Shown piece after piece: positions 1-7,845 of a stretch of 32,021 nt of DNA. The position numbers and the translations under genes are program-made. Location: positions 1-32,021 of the forward strand of contig JAUVQE010000005.1 in assembly GCA_030598325.1 (NCBI GenBank), written 5' to 3'. Origin of the DNA: Nitrospirota bacterium. Its GTDB lineage: Bacteria > Patescibacteriota > Gracilibacteria > UBA1369 > LOWO2-01-FULL-3. The stretch's first letter is position 1; every line of letters starts with the position of its first letter. The notes under the pieces are model-generated. The model ran no database searches and was not told the origin of the DNA. It worked only from the letters and a program-made list of their open reading frames with translations.

Positions 1-56
1 GAAGGGAATACTGTTTTTCATGATGAGATTTCAAAAAAGAAGTAGCCCCAACAGCA

Positions 57-85
57 TTGCTGAAAGCTGTTTTTAGTGGTATAAT
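57..85 (+). promoter_or_regulatory. Promoter of the first surface-protein gene
   Basis: TTGCTG at 57-62 and TATAAT at 80-85 are separated by 17 bases. TGG directly before TATAAT gives an extended -10 box. The predicted start of transcription lies about 22 bases upstream of the ATG at 114, which excludes the earlier in-frame TTG at 57 as the translation start. Confidence 0.7.
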
Positions 86-113
86 ATTTAGGAATAAAAT
101 AAAAAATAAAACC

Positions 114-3017
114 ATGATTTTAAAGCTATTTCGTTCTTTGTTTGCTATTGGGCTTTTTGCCCTTCTTTCACTGACGGCTTTTGCGGAAGGTGATGTTGTT
201 TGTAGCGGTATGGTGATGGGGACTACTGTGTTGTCAAATCCGAATGTGGGGCAGATATATTTTGATTCGCATGGAGCTCCGGCTGGTGGGATACCTGAGG
301 GGTTTGAGAGTAGATATGAACAGGTTGTGGATGTCTCTATTATTGGAGGAACTTTGGGTCTTGCTCCGGCCAGGCGGGCGGACGCGGCTTGTGTGAGTGA
401 ATCGATAGGGGTTTTTGATTGGGATGGTGTCACTTTGCCTTATGAATATAGGGTGGAAGGCTATGCGTGGAGTGATAATCTTGGATTTATTGATTTTCTT
501 GGAACAGAGGATTTTGGAGTAAAAATCGGGGAGGCTGATGGGCTTGAAAATAGAGATCTTATGGGATATGCGTGGAACGGTTCTGGTGCCAGCGCTGTCT
601 TCGGATATATCCAGTTTAAGGGAGTCGGAGATAACGGAGGAGTTCCTTTTGACTATGGAGTTACTATGGACGCGGCTGGGAATTTGAGTGGATTTGCGTG
701 GACCGAGGTCGGAATCTGGATAGATTTTACGGGGGTTCAGATTTCATTGCCGGGAGAGGAACCTGAACTTCCTCTGGAGGGTTTTTGCGGGGGTGAATCG
801 TATATGTGTGTTGATGTTTCTTTGAGTGCGGGGGTTGATGATTATTGGTATGATCTCGATGTGTATTTAATGGAAGACGATGGTGTTACTCCGCTTGATC
901 TTGCGATATATGATCTTGAGGCGGAGTTTGTTTGGGAGGATACGGTTAAATTAAATCAATTGGCTTTTTTCAGCGGGGATTTTAGTAATGATGAGCTTCC
1001 GATAAATAGCGGAGGGGGAATACTGCAGAAGCCTTTGCGTGTGGTGGACAGCAAAGCTTTTCTGCATTTATTTGTGGAGGTTGAGGGAGAGCCCGGTCAT
1101 TTTAAGTTAAAAGAAAAAATTCGATCAGTCGCGCCGACTTCGGATTCTAATACTTCTCTTACAACCAGTACTTTGCCGCCATTGCCGTTTAATAATGAGT
1201 TTTTTGTTGATGAGTTGTCTGTTGAAGGGGGTGCCTGGACCGGTAGTATTGAGCCGAACGACCTTGTGTTGGAGAGAATTGATTATGAAATAACGGAAGG
1301 TGTGGACGTGATTACCGGTGGTATTGTTTATCCGGGAGGCAGAGGGACTGGTTATAAGCTTGAATTTGATCCGATTGTGGAGGTCGATACTTTATACGTC
1401 GCCGATCATCAGGATGAAATAATCGGGTACAGAAATATTCCTGTAACTTTTACAATAGGGGCAAGTGGTGGGCAACAGTTTGAGTATTCCGGGGCGGAGG
1501 TTTATGTGGTTCTTGATTATGATGAATTTGGTACTGTTGATGAATGTTCAGAGGGCACTGTTGTGAATTTTGATTACCGTTTTGTGGTGGAGGGTGTTGT
1601 GAATGCGGTTGAAGTTTTGTTTGGAGGGGGCGTCTGGAGTTTTAAACCTGCAAAATTGGTTTCTTCCGTGCACGCTATTAGTTATTCGCTTTCCGAGCTG
1701 GGAGGTGAGATTTTACTGAGCGCGGTGGCCGAGCTTCCGTTGTTTGATCCTGAGGATCCGGAAGCAGGTTTGCCTTGTGATGTAATGCAGGGGTCGACTT
1801 TGTATACGGTGGTGAAATATAATATTGAGACCACAAGCGGAACCCAGACTGTTTATTATTACAGCAACAAACTTCCTCGATTATTGACCGCGGCTTATAA
1901 TCCCGCGGCTGTGATTCACGGAAATGTTTATGCTCCAAAGGCTTTCAGCCCGACTGCGAGTCATACAACTCAGGAGATCGGGAATCTTGCGATTGATGTT
2001 ATCCGAAATACCATTAATGAAAATTTGAATAAATATTTAGGTGAGATTGAGTTAAGTGGTGGGGATCCTTGTACTATTACAAAAGTGAGTAATGGTGGTG
2101 TTGCCAGCGATTGTGACGGTAGTTTTGAGCAATTTGAAGTAGGCGATGAGTATGTTTTGTATTTCAACGGGACAGATGTTCATTTGGATATGGGTAATCC
2201 GGAGGGTAATAGTGATTTATATGGAGAGTGGGTTTTAATTGTTAAGGACGCGAGTATTTACATAGATAGTGATATTTATCACGAGAATATGGAGGATGGA
2301 AAATTGGTTATTGTTGGTTTGAGGTCATATGAGGGGGAATGTGAAGACAGTAATATTTATATTCACGCCGACGTGAAGAATATTGACGCGAATATAATTA
2401 CGGATTGTTCGCTTTTCTCATATCATCCTGAAGTGGCGCCGATTGATCCGGTTACTGGATTTCCGGATTGGGATTACGAGGGGCTGATTCAGAATTTGAA
2501 CAAACAAAAATTTTTCAGGGGAAGTATAGCTTCGAGGAATACTATCGGGGGAGCGGATCTGGATGCGGAAGGTTTGGAATATTTACTGCTTGGGACCGGA
2601 GAGGTTCTGGAATTGCCGGTTAGTCCGGAGGAAAGACTTCTGGCGCAGTTACAGGACTTGAATTATCTGGCGTTCTTTAGGTTGAGTGTGGAGTTGGCGG
2701 CGAATGGTTTGCCGATTGACCAGAGATGCGACAAAGCTTTGACTATTGAGGATATGGTTCAGATTCAGGAATATTTTGCGGGTCTTGGTGATCCTGTTTA
2801 TGGAGAAAGAGATGGAGGGACGGCAATTTGTGATGGTATTGATCTGAAAGCTTATGATCCCGATGATTGGAGTGGAGATCTTGTTGTCGCGGGTGATGAT
2901 GTGCTGAATCTGGCGAGAGGGCTTCCCGAAGGATCTTTCAATCCGGTTTATATTCACGCCGTGAGTTCCGGTTCATTTATTTTTGAGAAGGCCGGAGAAG
3001 TTACCAGTTGGAATTAG
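114..3017 (+). CDS. Secreted surface protein with GYAW/GFAW repeats, function unknown
   Basis: A 967-residue exported protein. The ATG at 114 is chosen because it follows the promoter at 57-85 and opens a classical signal peptide (MILKLFRSLFAIGLFALLSL, with a cleavage-like AFA site). Residues up to about 220 hold three copies of a short motif: GYAWSDNLGFIDF, GYAWNGSGASAVFGYIQF and GFAWTEVGIWIDF. The middle is beta-rich and unrecognised. A cysteine-containing section at about 650-780 is rich in Asp, Gly and Tyr. The last 100 residues contain Asp-rich segments (DKALTIEDMVQIQEYF and DPDDWSGDLVVAGDDVLNLA) that loosely resemble a dockerin or EF-hand pair; this is a guess. GxAW repeats are common in Patescibacteria surface proteins of unknown role. 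There is no visible sortase motif or C-terminal membrane anchor. Its TAG stop overlaps the stop of the convergent phosphomannomutase gene. Confidence 0.8.
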   Translation: MILKLFRSLFAIGLFALLSLTAFAEGDVVCSGMVMGTTVLSNPNVGQIYFDSHGAPAGGIPEGFESRYEQVVDVSIIGGTLGLAPARRADAACVSESIGVFDWDGVTLPYEYRVEGYAWSDNLGFIDFLGTEDFGVKIGEADGLENRDLMGYAWNGSGASAVFGYIQFKGVGDNGGVPFDYGVTMDAAGNLSGFAWTEVGIWIDFTGVQISLPGEEPELPLEGFCGGESYMCVDVSLSAGVDDYWYDLDVYLMEDDGVTPLDLAIYDLEAEFVWEDTVKLNQLAFFSGDFSNDELPINSGGGILQKPLRVVDSKAFLHLFVEVEGEPGHFKLKEKIRSVAPTSDSNTSLTTSTLPPLPFNNEFFVDELSVEGGAWTGSIEPNDLVLERIDYEITEGVDVITGGIVYPGGRGTGYKLEFDPIVEVDTLYVADHQDEIIGYRNIPVTFTIGASGGQQFEYSGAEVYVVLDYDEFGTVDECSEGTVVNFDYRFVVEGVVNAVEVLFGGGVWSFKPAKLVSSVHAISYSLSELGGEILLSAVAELPLFDPEDPEAGLPCDVMQGSTLYTVVKYNIETTSGTQTVYYYSNKLPRLLTAAYNPAAVIHGNVYAPKAFSPTASHTTQEIGNLAIDVIRNTINENLNKYLGEIELSGGDPCTITKVSNGGVASDCDGSFEQFEVGDEYVLYFNGTDVHLDMGNPEGNSDLYGEWVLIVKDASIYIDSDIYHENMEDGKLVIVGLRSYEGECEDSNIYIHADVKNIDANIITDCSLFSYHPEVAPIDPVTGFPDWDYEGLIQNLNKQKFFRGSIASRNTIGGADLDAEGLEYLLLGTGEVLELPVSPEERLLAQLQDLNYLAFFRLSVELAANGLPIDQRCDKALTIEDMVQIQEYFAGLGDPVYGERDGGTAICDGIDLKAYDPDDWSGDLVVAGDDVLNLARGLPEGSFNPVYIHAVSSGSFIFEKAGEVTSWN

Positions 3018-4426
3018 GGTCGGTACCAATCGGGGCTGATTTCGGGATAAGCGCGAAGTTGTTCGGTCATTATTTTTTGAATTTCGTCCAGTCTTTCTTT
3101 TGTATTGGATTCGAAGCGGAGGGTTAGGTTTGGGCTTGTGTTTGAGGCCCTTACTGCTCCCCAAGAGTTTTTGTCGAAATTTATTCGGACTCCGTCGATT
3201 GTTATGCAGTCGTAGTGTTTGGTGAAATAATCGACGAGGTTTTTTACTATTTCGAATTTTTTATCGTCCGGGCAGGGGACTTTGAGTTCCGGAGTCGTGA
3301 ATGTGTGTGGCAGGTCGTCAAACATTTGGGAGAGTGGTTGTGTTTCGTTTGCGAGAATTTCGATAATTTTTCCCGCCGCGAGCAGAGCGTCATCAAATCC
3401 ATAATAATTTTCGGCAAAGAAAAGATGTCCGGATACTTCTCCCGCCAGCGGCGCGCCGATTTCTTTCATTTTTTTCTCAATAAAGCTGTGCCCGGTTTTC
3501 CACATAACCGGTTCCGCGCCCAGTTCTTTCATTTTGTTTATTATTGTTTGCGAAACTTTTATATCGAATACTATTTTTGGGTTCTTAACGCGGGTCAGTA
3601 GGTCTTTGGTGAGGAGGAGGAGCATGAAATCCGATGAATAGAGGTGTCCTTTTTCGTCGACTATTCCGACTCTGTCGCCGTCGCCGTCGAAGCCGATTCC
3701 CAGGTCCGCGTTTTCTTCTTTTACTTTTGCGATCAGGTCCAGCATGTTTTTCAGCTCTTCGGGATTTGCTTCGTGGTTCGGGAAAGTTCCGTCCAGTTCG
3801 CAGTAGAGAGGCACGACTTCACATCCTATTTTTGTCAGGAATTCCGGCGCGAAAGCTCCGGCTGTTCCGTTTCCCGTGTCGACAACCACTTTTAGTTTTC
3901 TTTTGATTGAGATTCTTTTGGTGAGGTCGTTGAGGTATTGAGGCCAGATGTCTTGTTGGTTGTGTTTGCCGGGGTTTTCTGCGGTTGTGAATTGTTCGTT
4001 TTCGATGATGTGGAGAATTTCCTGAAGTTCGTCGCCGCAGATGGGATGCGCTTCTTTGGTGACGGTTTTGATTCCATTATATTCTTTTGGGTTGTGGCTC
4101 GCGGTGATATTTGTGGCGGAGTCAAAATTCATGGCGCACGATGCCCAGTAGATCATGGGGGAGATTGCGAGGCCGACATCTGTTGTGTCGATTCCTGTTT
4201 CGTTTAAGCCTTTTACGAATGCTGCTTTAAGTTTTTCTCCGGTCAGGCGGTTGTCACAGCCGACAGCCATGTTCGCGGTGTTGTATTTTTGGCGTAGATA
4301 AGTTCCGGTTCCTTTCCCGATCAGATAAACCGTTTCTTCGGTAAGGTCCGCCGGTTTGTCGTCTGTCGGGTCGGCGATTCCGCGGATGTCGTATGCTCTG
4401 AAAATGAGTGGATTGACTTTGGTCAT
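3014..4426 (-). CDS. manB: Phosphomannomutase/phosphoglucomutase
   Basis: Alpha-D-phosphohexomutase that interconverts hexose 6-phosphate and hexose 1-phosphate, feeding nucleotide-sugar synthesis in the cytoplasm. With the start at 4426 the protein has 470 residues, normal for the family. All four family signatures are present: the phosphoserine loop TASHNP (Ser110), the magnesium loop DGDGDR (247-252), the sugar-specificity loop GEVSGH (329-334) and the phosphate-binding loop RASNTSPN (427-434). An upstream in-frame ATG at 4459 would add 11 residues inside nadM. The start at 4426 is preferred because it overlaps the nadM TGA as ATGA, which suggests translational coupling. The last gene of the minus-strand cluster; its TAA shares bases with the TAG of the convergent gene. 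Whether mannose or glucose phosphate is preferred cannot be read from the sequence, so the symbol is tentative. Confidence 0.93.
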   Translation of the reverse strand: MTKVNPLIFRAYDIRGIADPTDDKPADLTEETVYLIGKGTGTYLRQKYNTANMAVGCDNRLTGEKLKAAFVKGLNETGIDTTDVGLAISPMIYWASCAMNFDSATNITASHNPKEYNGIKTVTKEAHPICGDELQEILHIIENEQFTTAENPGKHNQQDIWPQYLNDLTKRISIKRKLKVVVDTGNGTAGAFAPEFLTKIGCEVVPLYCELDGTFPNHEANPEELKNMLDLIAKVKEENADLGIGFDGDGDRVGIVDEKGHLYSSDFMLLLLTKDLLTRVKNPKIVFDIKVSQTIINKMKELGAEPVMWKTGHSFIEKKMKEIGAPLAGEVSGHLFFAENYYGFDDALLAAGKIIEILANETQPLSQMFDDLPHTFTTPELKVPCPDDKKFEIVKNLVDYFTKHYDCITIDGVRINFDKNSWGAVRASNTSPNLTLRFESNTKERLDEIQKIMTEQLRAYPEISPDWYRP

Positions 4427-4938
4427 TTTATTATTTTTAGGCGAGTGGGGATTTCCCATTTCTTCAGTAATTTTGTGGCGGCGGGTGGAATCATTTTTTC
4501 CCAGCCTTTGTTTTTTAATATTGCTTCTCGGATTTTTGTGGAGCTTAGGTTTAGGATTCTTTTTAGTTGAACGATTTTAGGACCTTTGGGCTTTTGATAT
4601 TTTCCTTCGTAGCAGGCTTTTACGATTTTGGAGCCGGTGTAGAGTTTGTCGTATGGGGGAACGTATATGTTGATGTGGTTTACCCAAAGCGCGTAATTAT
4701 TTACGTTTCGGACCGGAATTATGCAGTATTTTTCTGCCGGAATTTTAGCTTCTTTTAGCGATTCTTCGATAAGTTGGAATCTTTCGGAAGCTGTCAGTGG
4801 GTTTGAGCTGATGTAGTTTTTTTCCGCGCTTCCGATTACGATGATTATCCTTTTATTTTCTTTAAGAATTTTTTTTATCATTTCCAGGTGGCCGTTGTGG
4901 AATGGTTGGAAGCGACCGATGAATAATGCGGATTGCAT
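4423..4938 (-). CDS. nadM: Nicotinamide-nucleotide adenylyltransferase, archaeal NadM type
   Basis: Transfers AMP from ATP to NMN to make NAD (or acts on the nicotinate mononucleotide). The 171-residue protein is a single Rossmann-type nucleotidyltransferase domain. The N-terminal GRFQPFHNGH (8-17) is the ATP-binding HxGH-class motif, and SSTKIR (132-137) is the second ATP-binding motif, in the form typical of NadM/NMNAT rather than bacterial NadD. It lies between nadE upstream and the phosphomannomutase downstream, with a 4-base ATGA overlap to the latter. There is no Shine-Dalgarno sequence. The ATG at 4938 lies 4 bases after a 34-base inverted repeat that also supplies a TATAAA box. The pairing with nadE indicates the last two steps of NAD synthesis. 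The archaeal-type enzyme is common in CPR and may reflect old transfer. Confidence 0.92.
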   Translation of the reverse strand: MQSALFIGRFQPFHNGHLEMIKKILKENKRIIIVIGSAEKNYISSNPLTASERFQLIEESLKEAKIPAEKYCIIPVRNVNNYALWVNHINIYVPPYDKLYTGSKIVKACYEGKYQKPKGPKIVQLKRILNLSSTKIREAILKNKGWEKMIPPAATKLLKKWEIPTRLKIIK

Positions 4939-4942
4939 AGGG

Positions 4943-4976
4943 TTTATTTATACTGTTTACAAACAGTATAAATAAA
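4943..4976. promoter_or_regulatory. Long perfect inverted repeat upstream of nadM
   Basis: Two 16-base arms (4943-4958 and 4961-4976) are perfectly complementary across a 2-base centre. The core reads TATACTGTTT on one side and AAACAGTATA on the other. It lies in the 55-base gap between nadE and nadM and ends 4 bases before the nadM ATG. On the minus strand the proximal arm contains TATAAA at 4952-4947, suitably placed for a near-leaderless nadM transcript. It could be an operator for an NAD-responsive repressor, or an RNA hairpin controlling nadM translation. It has no T-run in the direction of transcription, so it is not a typical terminator. Confidence 0.7.
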
Positions 4977-4993
4977 TATATGAATTTCGCAAT

Positions 4994-5770
4994 TTATGAA
5001 GTTGCTTTTATTATTGGGGTGGGGTTGAGTTTGTGTTTGTTTATTTCCCTTAAGCGGAAGACTTTGTGAACGGCGTGGGGATTTAGGCCTTTGTCTATGA
5101 GGTCGTCTTTTGTTAATCCGTTCTCGGTGTGTTTTAGGATTGTGTCGATTTCTTTGTAAGTCATCCCGAGTTCCTCTTCATCTGTTTGGCCGGAATACAG
5201 TTCCGCGGAAGGAATTTTTTTGAGGAATTCGTCAGGTAGGCCGACATGTTCAGCTAATTTATATATATCTTCTTTGAGTAAATCTCCGATTATTTCCAGA
5301 TCTGAAGCGAAGTCGCCGTGTTTTGTTCCGTAACCGAGCGTGAGTTCCGTTTTGTTTGATGTTCCGATAACCAGGGAGTTTCTTGTGTTCGCAAAATTGT
5401 ATAAAACAATCATTCTGACTCTGGCTTTGGTGTTGATTTGTCCCAGATCGCTTGGTTTCCAGGGTAAAGAAAGGAAATCCGTCAGGAATTTGTTAATTGG
5501 GACACTGAAAAATTCGACTTTTAAAAATTGGCAAAGTGTTTTTGATTGTAGAAAATTTTCGTCCAAAGAAACACCTTTTTCCGGCATTAAGATCGCGGTG
5601 ACATTGTCGGGACCCAAGGCGTCCGCTGTTAGCTTTAGGCAGAGGGCGGAGTCAATTCCGCCGCTGACTCCGATGACGGCTTTGTCAAAACTGTTTTCTT
5701 TGAAATATTTGTGAATTCCGGCGACTATTTTTGTATAAGTATTATGCATATGTTTTCGATTCGCTACCAT
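4994..5770 (-). CDS. nadE: Ammonia-dependent NAD synthetase
   Basis: Amidates nicotinate adenine dinucleotide to NAD using ATP and ammonia. The 258-residue protein is the short form without the N-terminal glutaminase (nitrilase) domain. The N-type ATP-pyrophosphatase loop SGGIDS is at residues 36-41. Further family features are GTSNKTELTLGYGTKHGD and the substrate loop PSAELYSGQTDEEELG. Two starts are possible: 5770 (MVANRK) and 5749 (MHNTYT). A TATAAT box at 5788-5783 is 12 bases upstream of the first, so either a nearly leaderless message starts at 5770 or the second start is used. It is followed after 55 bases by nadM, so both terminal NAD-forming enzymes are co-located. Confidence 0.95.
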   Translation of the reverse strand: MVANRKHMHNTYTKIVAGIHKYFKENSFDKAVIGVSGGIDSALCLKLTADALGPDNVTAILMPEKGVSLDENFLQSKTLCQFLKVEFFSVPINKFLTDFLSLPWKPSDLGQINTKARVRMIVLYNFANTRNSLVIGTSNKTELTLGYGTKHGDFASDLEIIGDLLKEDIYKLAEHVGLPDEFLKKIPSAELYSGQTDEEELGMTYKEIDTILKHTENGLTKDDLIDKGLNPHAVHKVFRLREINKHKLNPTPIIKATS

Positions 5771-5782
5771 GATAGGATTTCA

Positions 5783-5810
5783 ATTATAAAACTTTTCAGG
5801 AATATTGGAA
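5783..5810 (-). promoter_or_regulatory. Candidate promoter of nadE
   Basis: Read on the minus strand, TTCCAA (5810-5805) and TATAAT (5788-5783) are 16 bases apart. The box ends 12 bases before the ATG at 5770. It lies in the 47-base gap after smpB and could start a nadE-nadM-manB transcript independent of the upstream genes. Confidence 0.5.
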
Positions 5811-5817
5811 GGGCAAT

Positions 5818-6264
5818 TTACTGAAATCTTTTCAATTGTTTTTTGATTTCCATTTCCTGGGAGCGTTTTTTTAGGATTTCGCGTTTGTCGTAGAGCTTTC
5901 TGCCCCGGCAGATGCCGATGCGGATTTTTATCAGGCCTTTTTTGCCGTAGAGCTCGATTGGGATCGCGGTTGTTCCTTTTTGGGAAATCGCCTGGTCAAT
6001 TTTTGCGATTTCTTTTTTGTGGAGAATGAGTTTTCGTTTTCTTGTAGGTTCAAACTGGGCTCTGGCTGAATGTTTGTAACGGGAAATGTGGACTTCATTT
6101 AAATAAGCTTCGTTTTTTTCCACATCTACGAATCCTCCTTTCAGATTTGCCTGATTTGCTTTTATCGACTTTACTTCGTCACCATTCAAAACTATGCCTG
6201 CTTCATAGTCTTCTAAAACTTCATAGTCGTGGAGGGCCTTTTTGTTTTTTGCGTAGGAAGGCAT
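5818..6264 (-). CDS. smpB: SsrA-binding protein SmpB
   Basis: Binds the tRNA-like domain of tmRNA and delivers it to stalled ribosomes for trans-translation. The 148-residue length is normal. Visible SmpB features are the N-terminal KNKKALHDYEVLEDYEAGI, then GDEVKSIKANQANLKGGFV, then LNEVHISRYKHSA, the basic segment TRKRKLILHKKEI, and GLIKIRIGICRGRKLYDKR. The C-terminal tail is basic, as needed for entry into the mRNA channel. It starts 1 base after the stop of the upstream membrane protein gene, indicating one transcript. No full tmRNA gene is visible in the window, but an RNA with the acceptor and T arm of a tmRNA-like molecule lies at 19408-19478. Confidence 0.96.
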   Translation of the reverse strand: MPSYAKNKKALHDYEVLEDYEAGIVLNGDEVKSIKANQANLKGGFVDVEKNEAYLNEVHISRYKHSARAQFEPTRKRKLILHKKEIAKIDQAISQKGTTAIPIELYGKKGLIKIRIGICRGRKLYDKREILKKRSQEMEIKKQLKRFQ

Positions 6265-6265
6265 T

Positions 6266-7723
6266 TTAGAGCATTTTCAGAGTATATTGGTCGACCGGGG
6301 CAAAGTCGTCTGTGAGAATCGGGACGTCCGCCGGAATTTCGTTTTCCCATAAATGTTTTAGGTAGTCATTTAGTTCTTCGTTTTCATTTTCAAGAATTTT
6401 TTGTGATTTTGTGGCGACGAGCATGACATTTTGTCTGATGTTGCCGGTTTCGGGAAATTGGACAGGGAAAAGGTGGACAACCGGAAAAACTTCTTTGTAT
6501 GTGTGGTACTCAGCCCGTAAAAATTTTCCACCTTCTCCTTCTATTTCAGATATGATGTTCATAATTACAACTCCGTCGTCGTTTAACGCTCTTTCGAGAT
6601 TTTCGACATTTTCCAGGGTTGTCAGGTGGTAGGGGACCGCGAGTGATGAGGAAAACGCGTCGATCATGATTGCGTCGTAGAGGTTTTCTGTGCGGTTTAG
6701 GAATGTTCTGCCGTCTTCGTGGTAGATGGTGAGGCGGGGGTCGTCTTTCAGTTCGAAGTGTTCTTTGGCGAGTTGGGTGAGTTCCGCGTCAATTTCAACA
6801 ACGTCCAGAGTGGCTTTGGGGTGGGAGGCGAGGAAATCTTTTGGGTATGAATAGGCGCCGCCTCCGATCATTAGAGCTGTTTTGAGGTTGGGCGCGAAGT
6901 GGTCGATTAGGCGGTAGTATTTTGTGTATTCAAAAACCAGTTCCGGGCTGTCCAGATACATTGCGGAGTGGAAATTGTTATTGATTTTCATGATTTTTAC
7001 TTCTTTTGAATTGAGAATGCCGTCGTAGATTTTGATGTAGCTGTAGGTTGTATTTAGTTCGATTGCTTCAGTAGTTTCTCCGGTCTGGAGCGCGAATCCG
7101 ACTATTCCGATTACGGTTATTGCCGTTATTATCGCTTTTAATTTAATATTTGAAGTCGCGAGAAGAGAGGTCAAAACCAGAGTCGTGGCCAGAATTAGAA
7201 GAAGGTTGGTATTTCCGAAAAAAGTTATTAACACAAATCCCGCTAAAAATGTTCCCACGATGCTTCCGATCGTGGAGATCGCGTATAGATTTCCGACTGT
7301 GCGGCCCGTTGAAGAAAGGTTTTTTAATTTTAGTTTTATCGCATAAGGCGCGATCATTCCGAGTACGACGCTCGCGGGGGTGAAAAGAATTATTGTGGAG
7401 AGAATAGAGGCTGTGCGCAGGTCAAAAACATAAGCTCCTACGAAGGTCAGGATTGGATTTTTAATTATCGCTGTGAGTGTAATCAGGATTGCGGCTGAAA
7501 AAATTATGAACGCCAGGATGCGGTGAGCGGCTTTGCGATCCGCGATTTTACCACCGAGGTAGTAGCCGAGGCTCAGGCTTCCCAGAATTATTCCGATTAA
7601 ACTTGTCCATACGATAATAGATGTGCCGACATGCGGGGCGAGGATTCTGGAGCCGGCAAGTTCCAGGATCATTACTGTCGCGCCGCCGATAAAGACGATG
7701 ATTTCGAGAATGTATTTTTTCAT
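6266..7723 (-). CDS. Membrane-embedded spermidine synthase-like methyltransferase-fold protein
   Basis: A 485-residue fusion of an N-terminal transporter-like membrane part and a C-terminal polyamine aminopropyltransferase-like domain. Residues 1-210 contain about seven hydrophobic helices, with the loop GGKIADRKAAHR typical of MFS-like folds. Residues 220-485 carry the Rossmann elements of spermidine synthases: MIGGGAYSYPKD (285-296), DVVEID (307-312), EDGRTFL (336-342) and YDAIMIDAF (349-357). The class is usually annotated as fused MFS/spermidine synthase; true aminopropyl transfer is unproven for most members. The ATG at 7723 is 7 bases after a TATAAT box, suggesting a leaderless message. 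It is the first gene of the minus cluster and is followed 1 base later by smpB. Confidence 0.88.
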   Translation of the reverse strand: MKKYILEIIVFIGGATVMILELAGSRILAPHVGTSIIVWTSLIGIILGSLSLGYYLGGKIADRKAAHRILAFIIFSAAILITLTAIIKNPILTFVGAYVFDLRTASILSTIILFTPASVVLGMIAPYAIKLKLKNLSSTGRTVGNLYAISTIGSIVGTFLAGFVLITFFGNTNLLLILATTLVLTSLLATSNIKLKAIITAITVIGIVGFALQTGETTEAIELNTTYSYIKIYDGILNSKEVKIMKINNNFHSAMYLDSPELVFEYTKYYRLIDHFAPNLKTALMIGGGAYSYPKDFLASHPKATLDVVEIDAELTQLAKEHFELKDDPRLTIYHEDGRTFLNRTENLYDAIMIDAFSSSLAVPYHLTTLENVENLERALNDDGVVIMNIISEIEGEGGKFLRAEYHTYKEVFPVVHLFPVQFPETGNIRQNVMLVATKSQKILENENEELNDYLKHLWENEIPADVPILTDDFAPVDQYTLKML

Positions 7724-7730
7724 TGGGGCT

Positions 7731-7736
7731 ATTATA
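7731..7736 (-). promoter_or_regulatory. -10 box directly upstream of the cluster start
   Basis: TATAAT on the minus strand at 7736-7731 is only 7 bases from the ATG at 7723, so transcription would begin at or next to the start codon. No good -35 box is visible at the normal spacing. Confidence 0.5.
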
Positions 7737-7775
7737 CACGTTTGAGTGTTACAGGGGTTTTTTTGAGAAAAGCCC

Positions 7776-7804
7776 TTGACAATAAAGCGAAATAGTGTGA
7801 TACT
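7776..7804 (+). promoter_or_regulatory. Promoter of the 7846 gene
   Basis: TTGACA at 7776-7781, 17 bases, GATACT at 7799-7804, with TGT directly before the -10 box (extended -10). It is divergent from the minus-strand cluster and gives a leader of about 35 bases. Confidence 0.75.
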
Positions 7805-7845
7805 TCGGTCTTAAAAATATTATAGTTATTGACTAATAAATTATT

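Noticed and set aside
57-113. TTG start at 57 for the first gene
   Set aside because: The TTG is part of the -35 box and the ATG at 114 begins a standard signal peptide.
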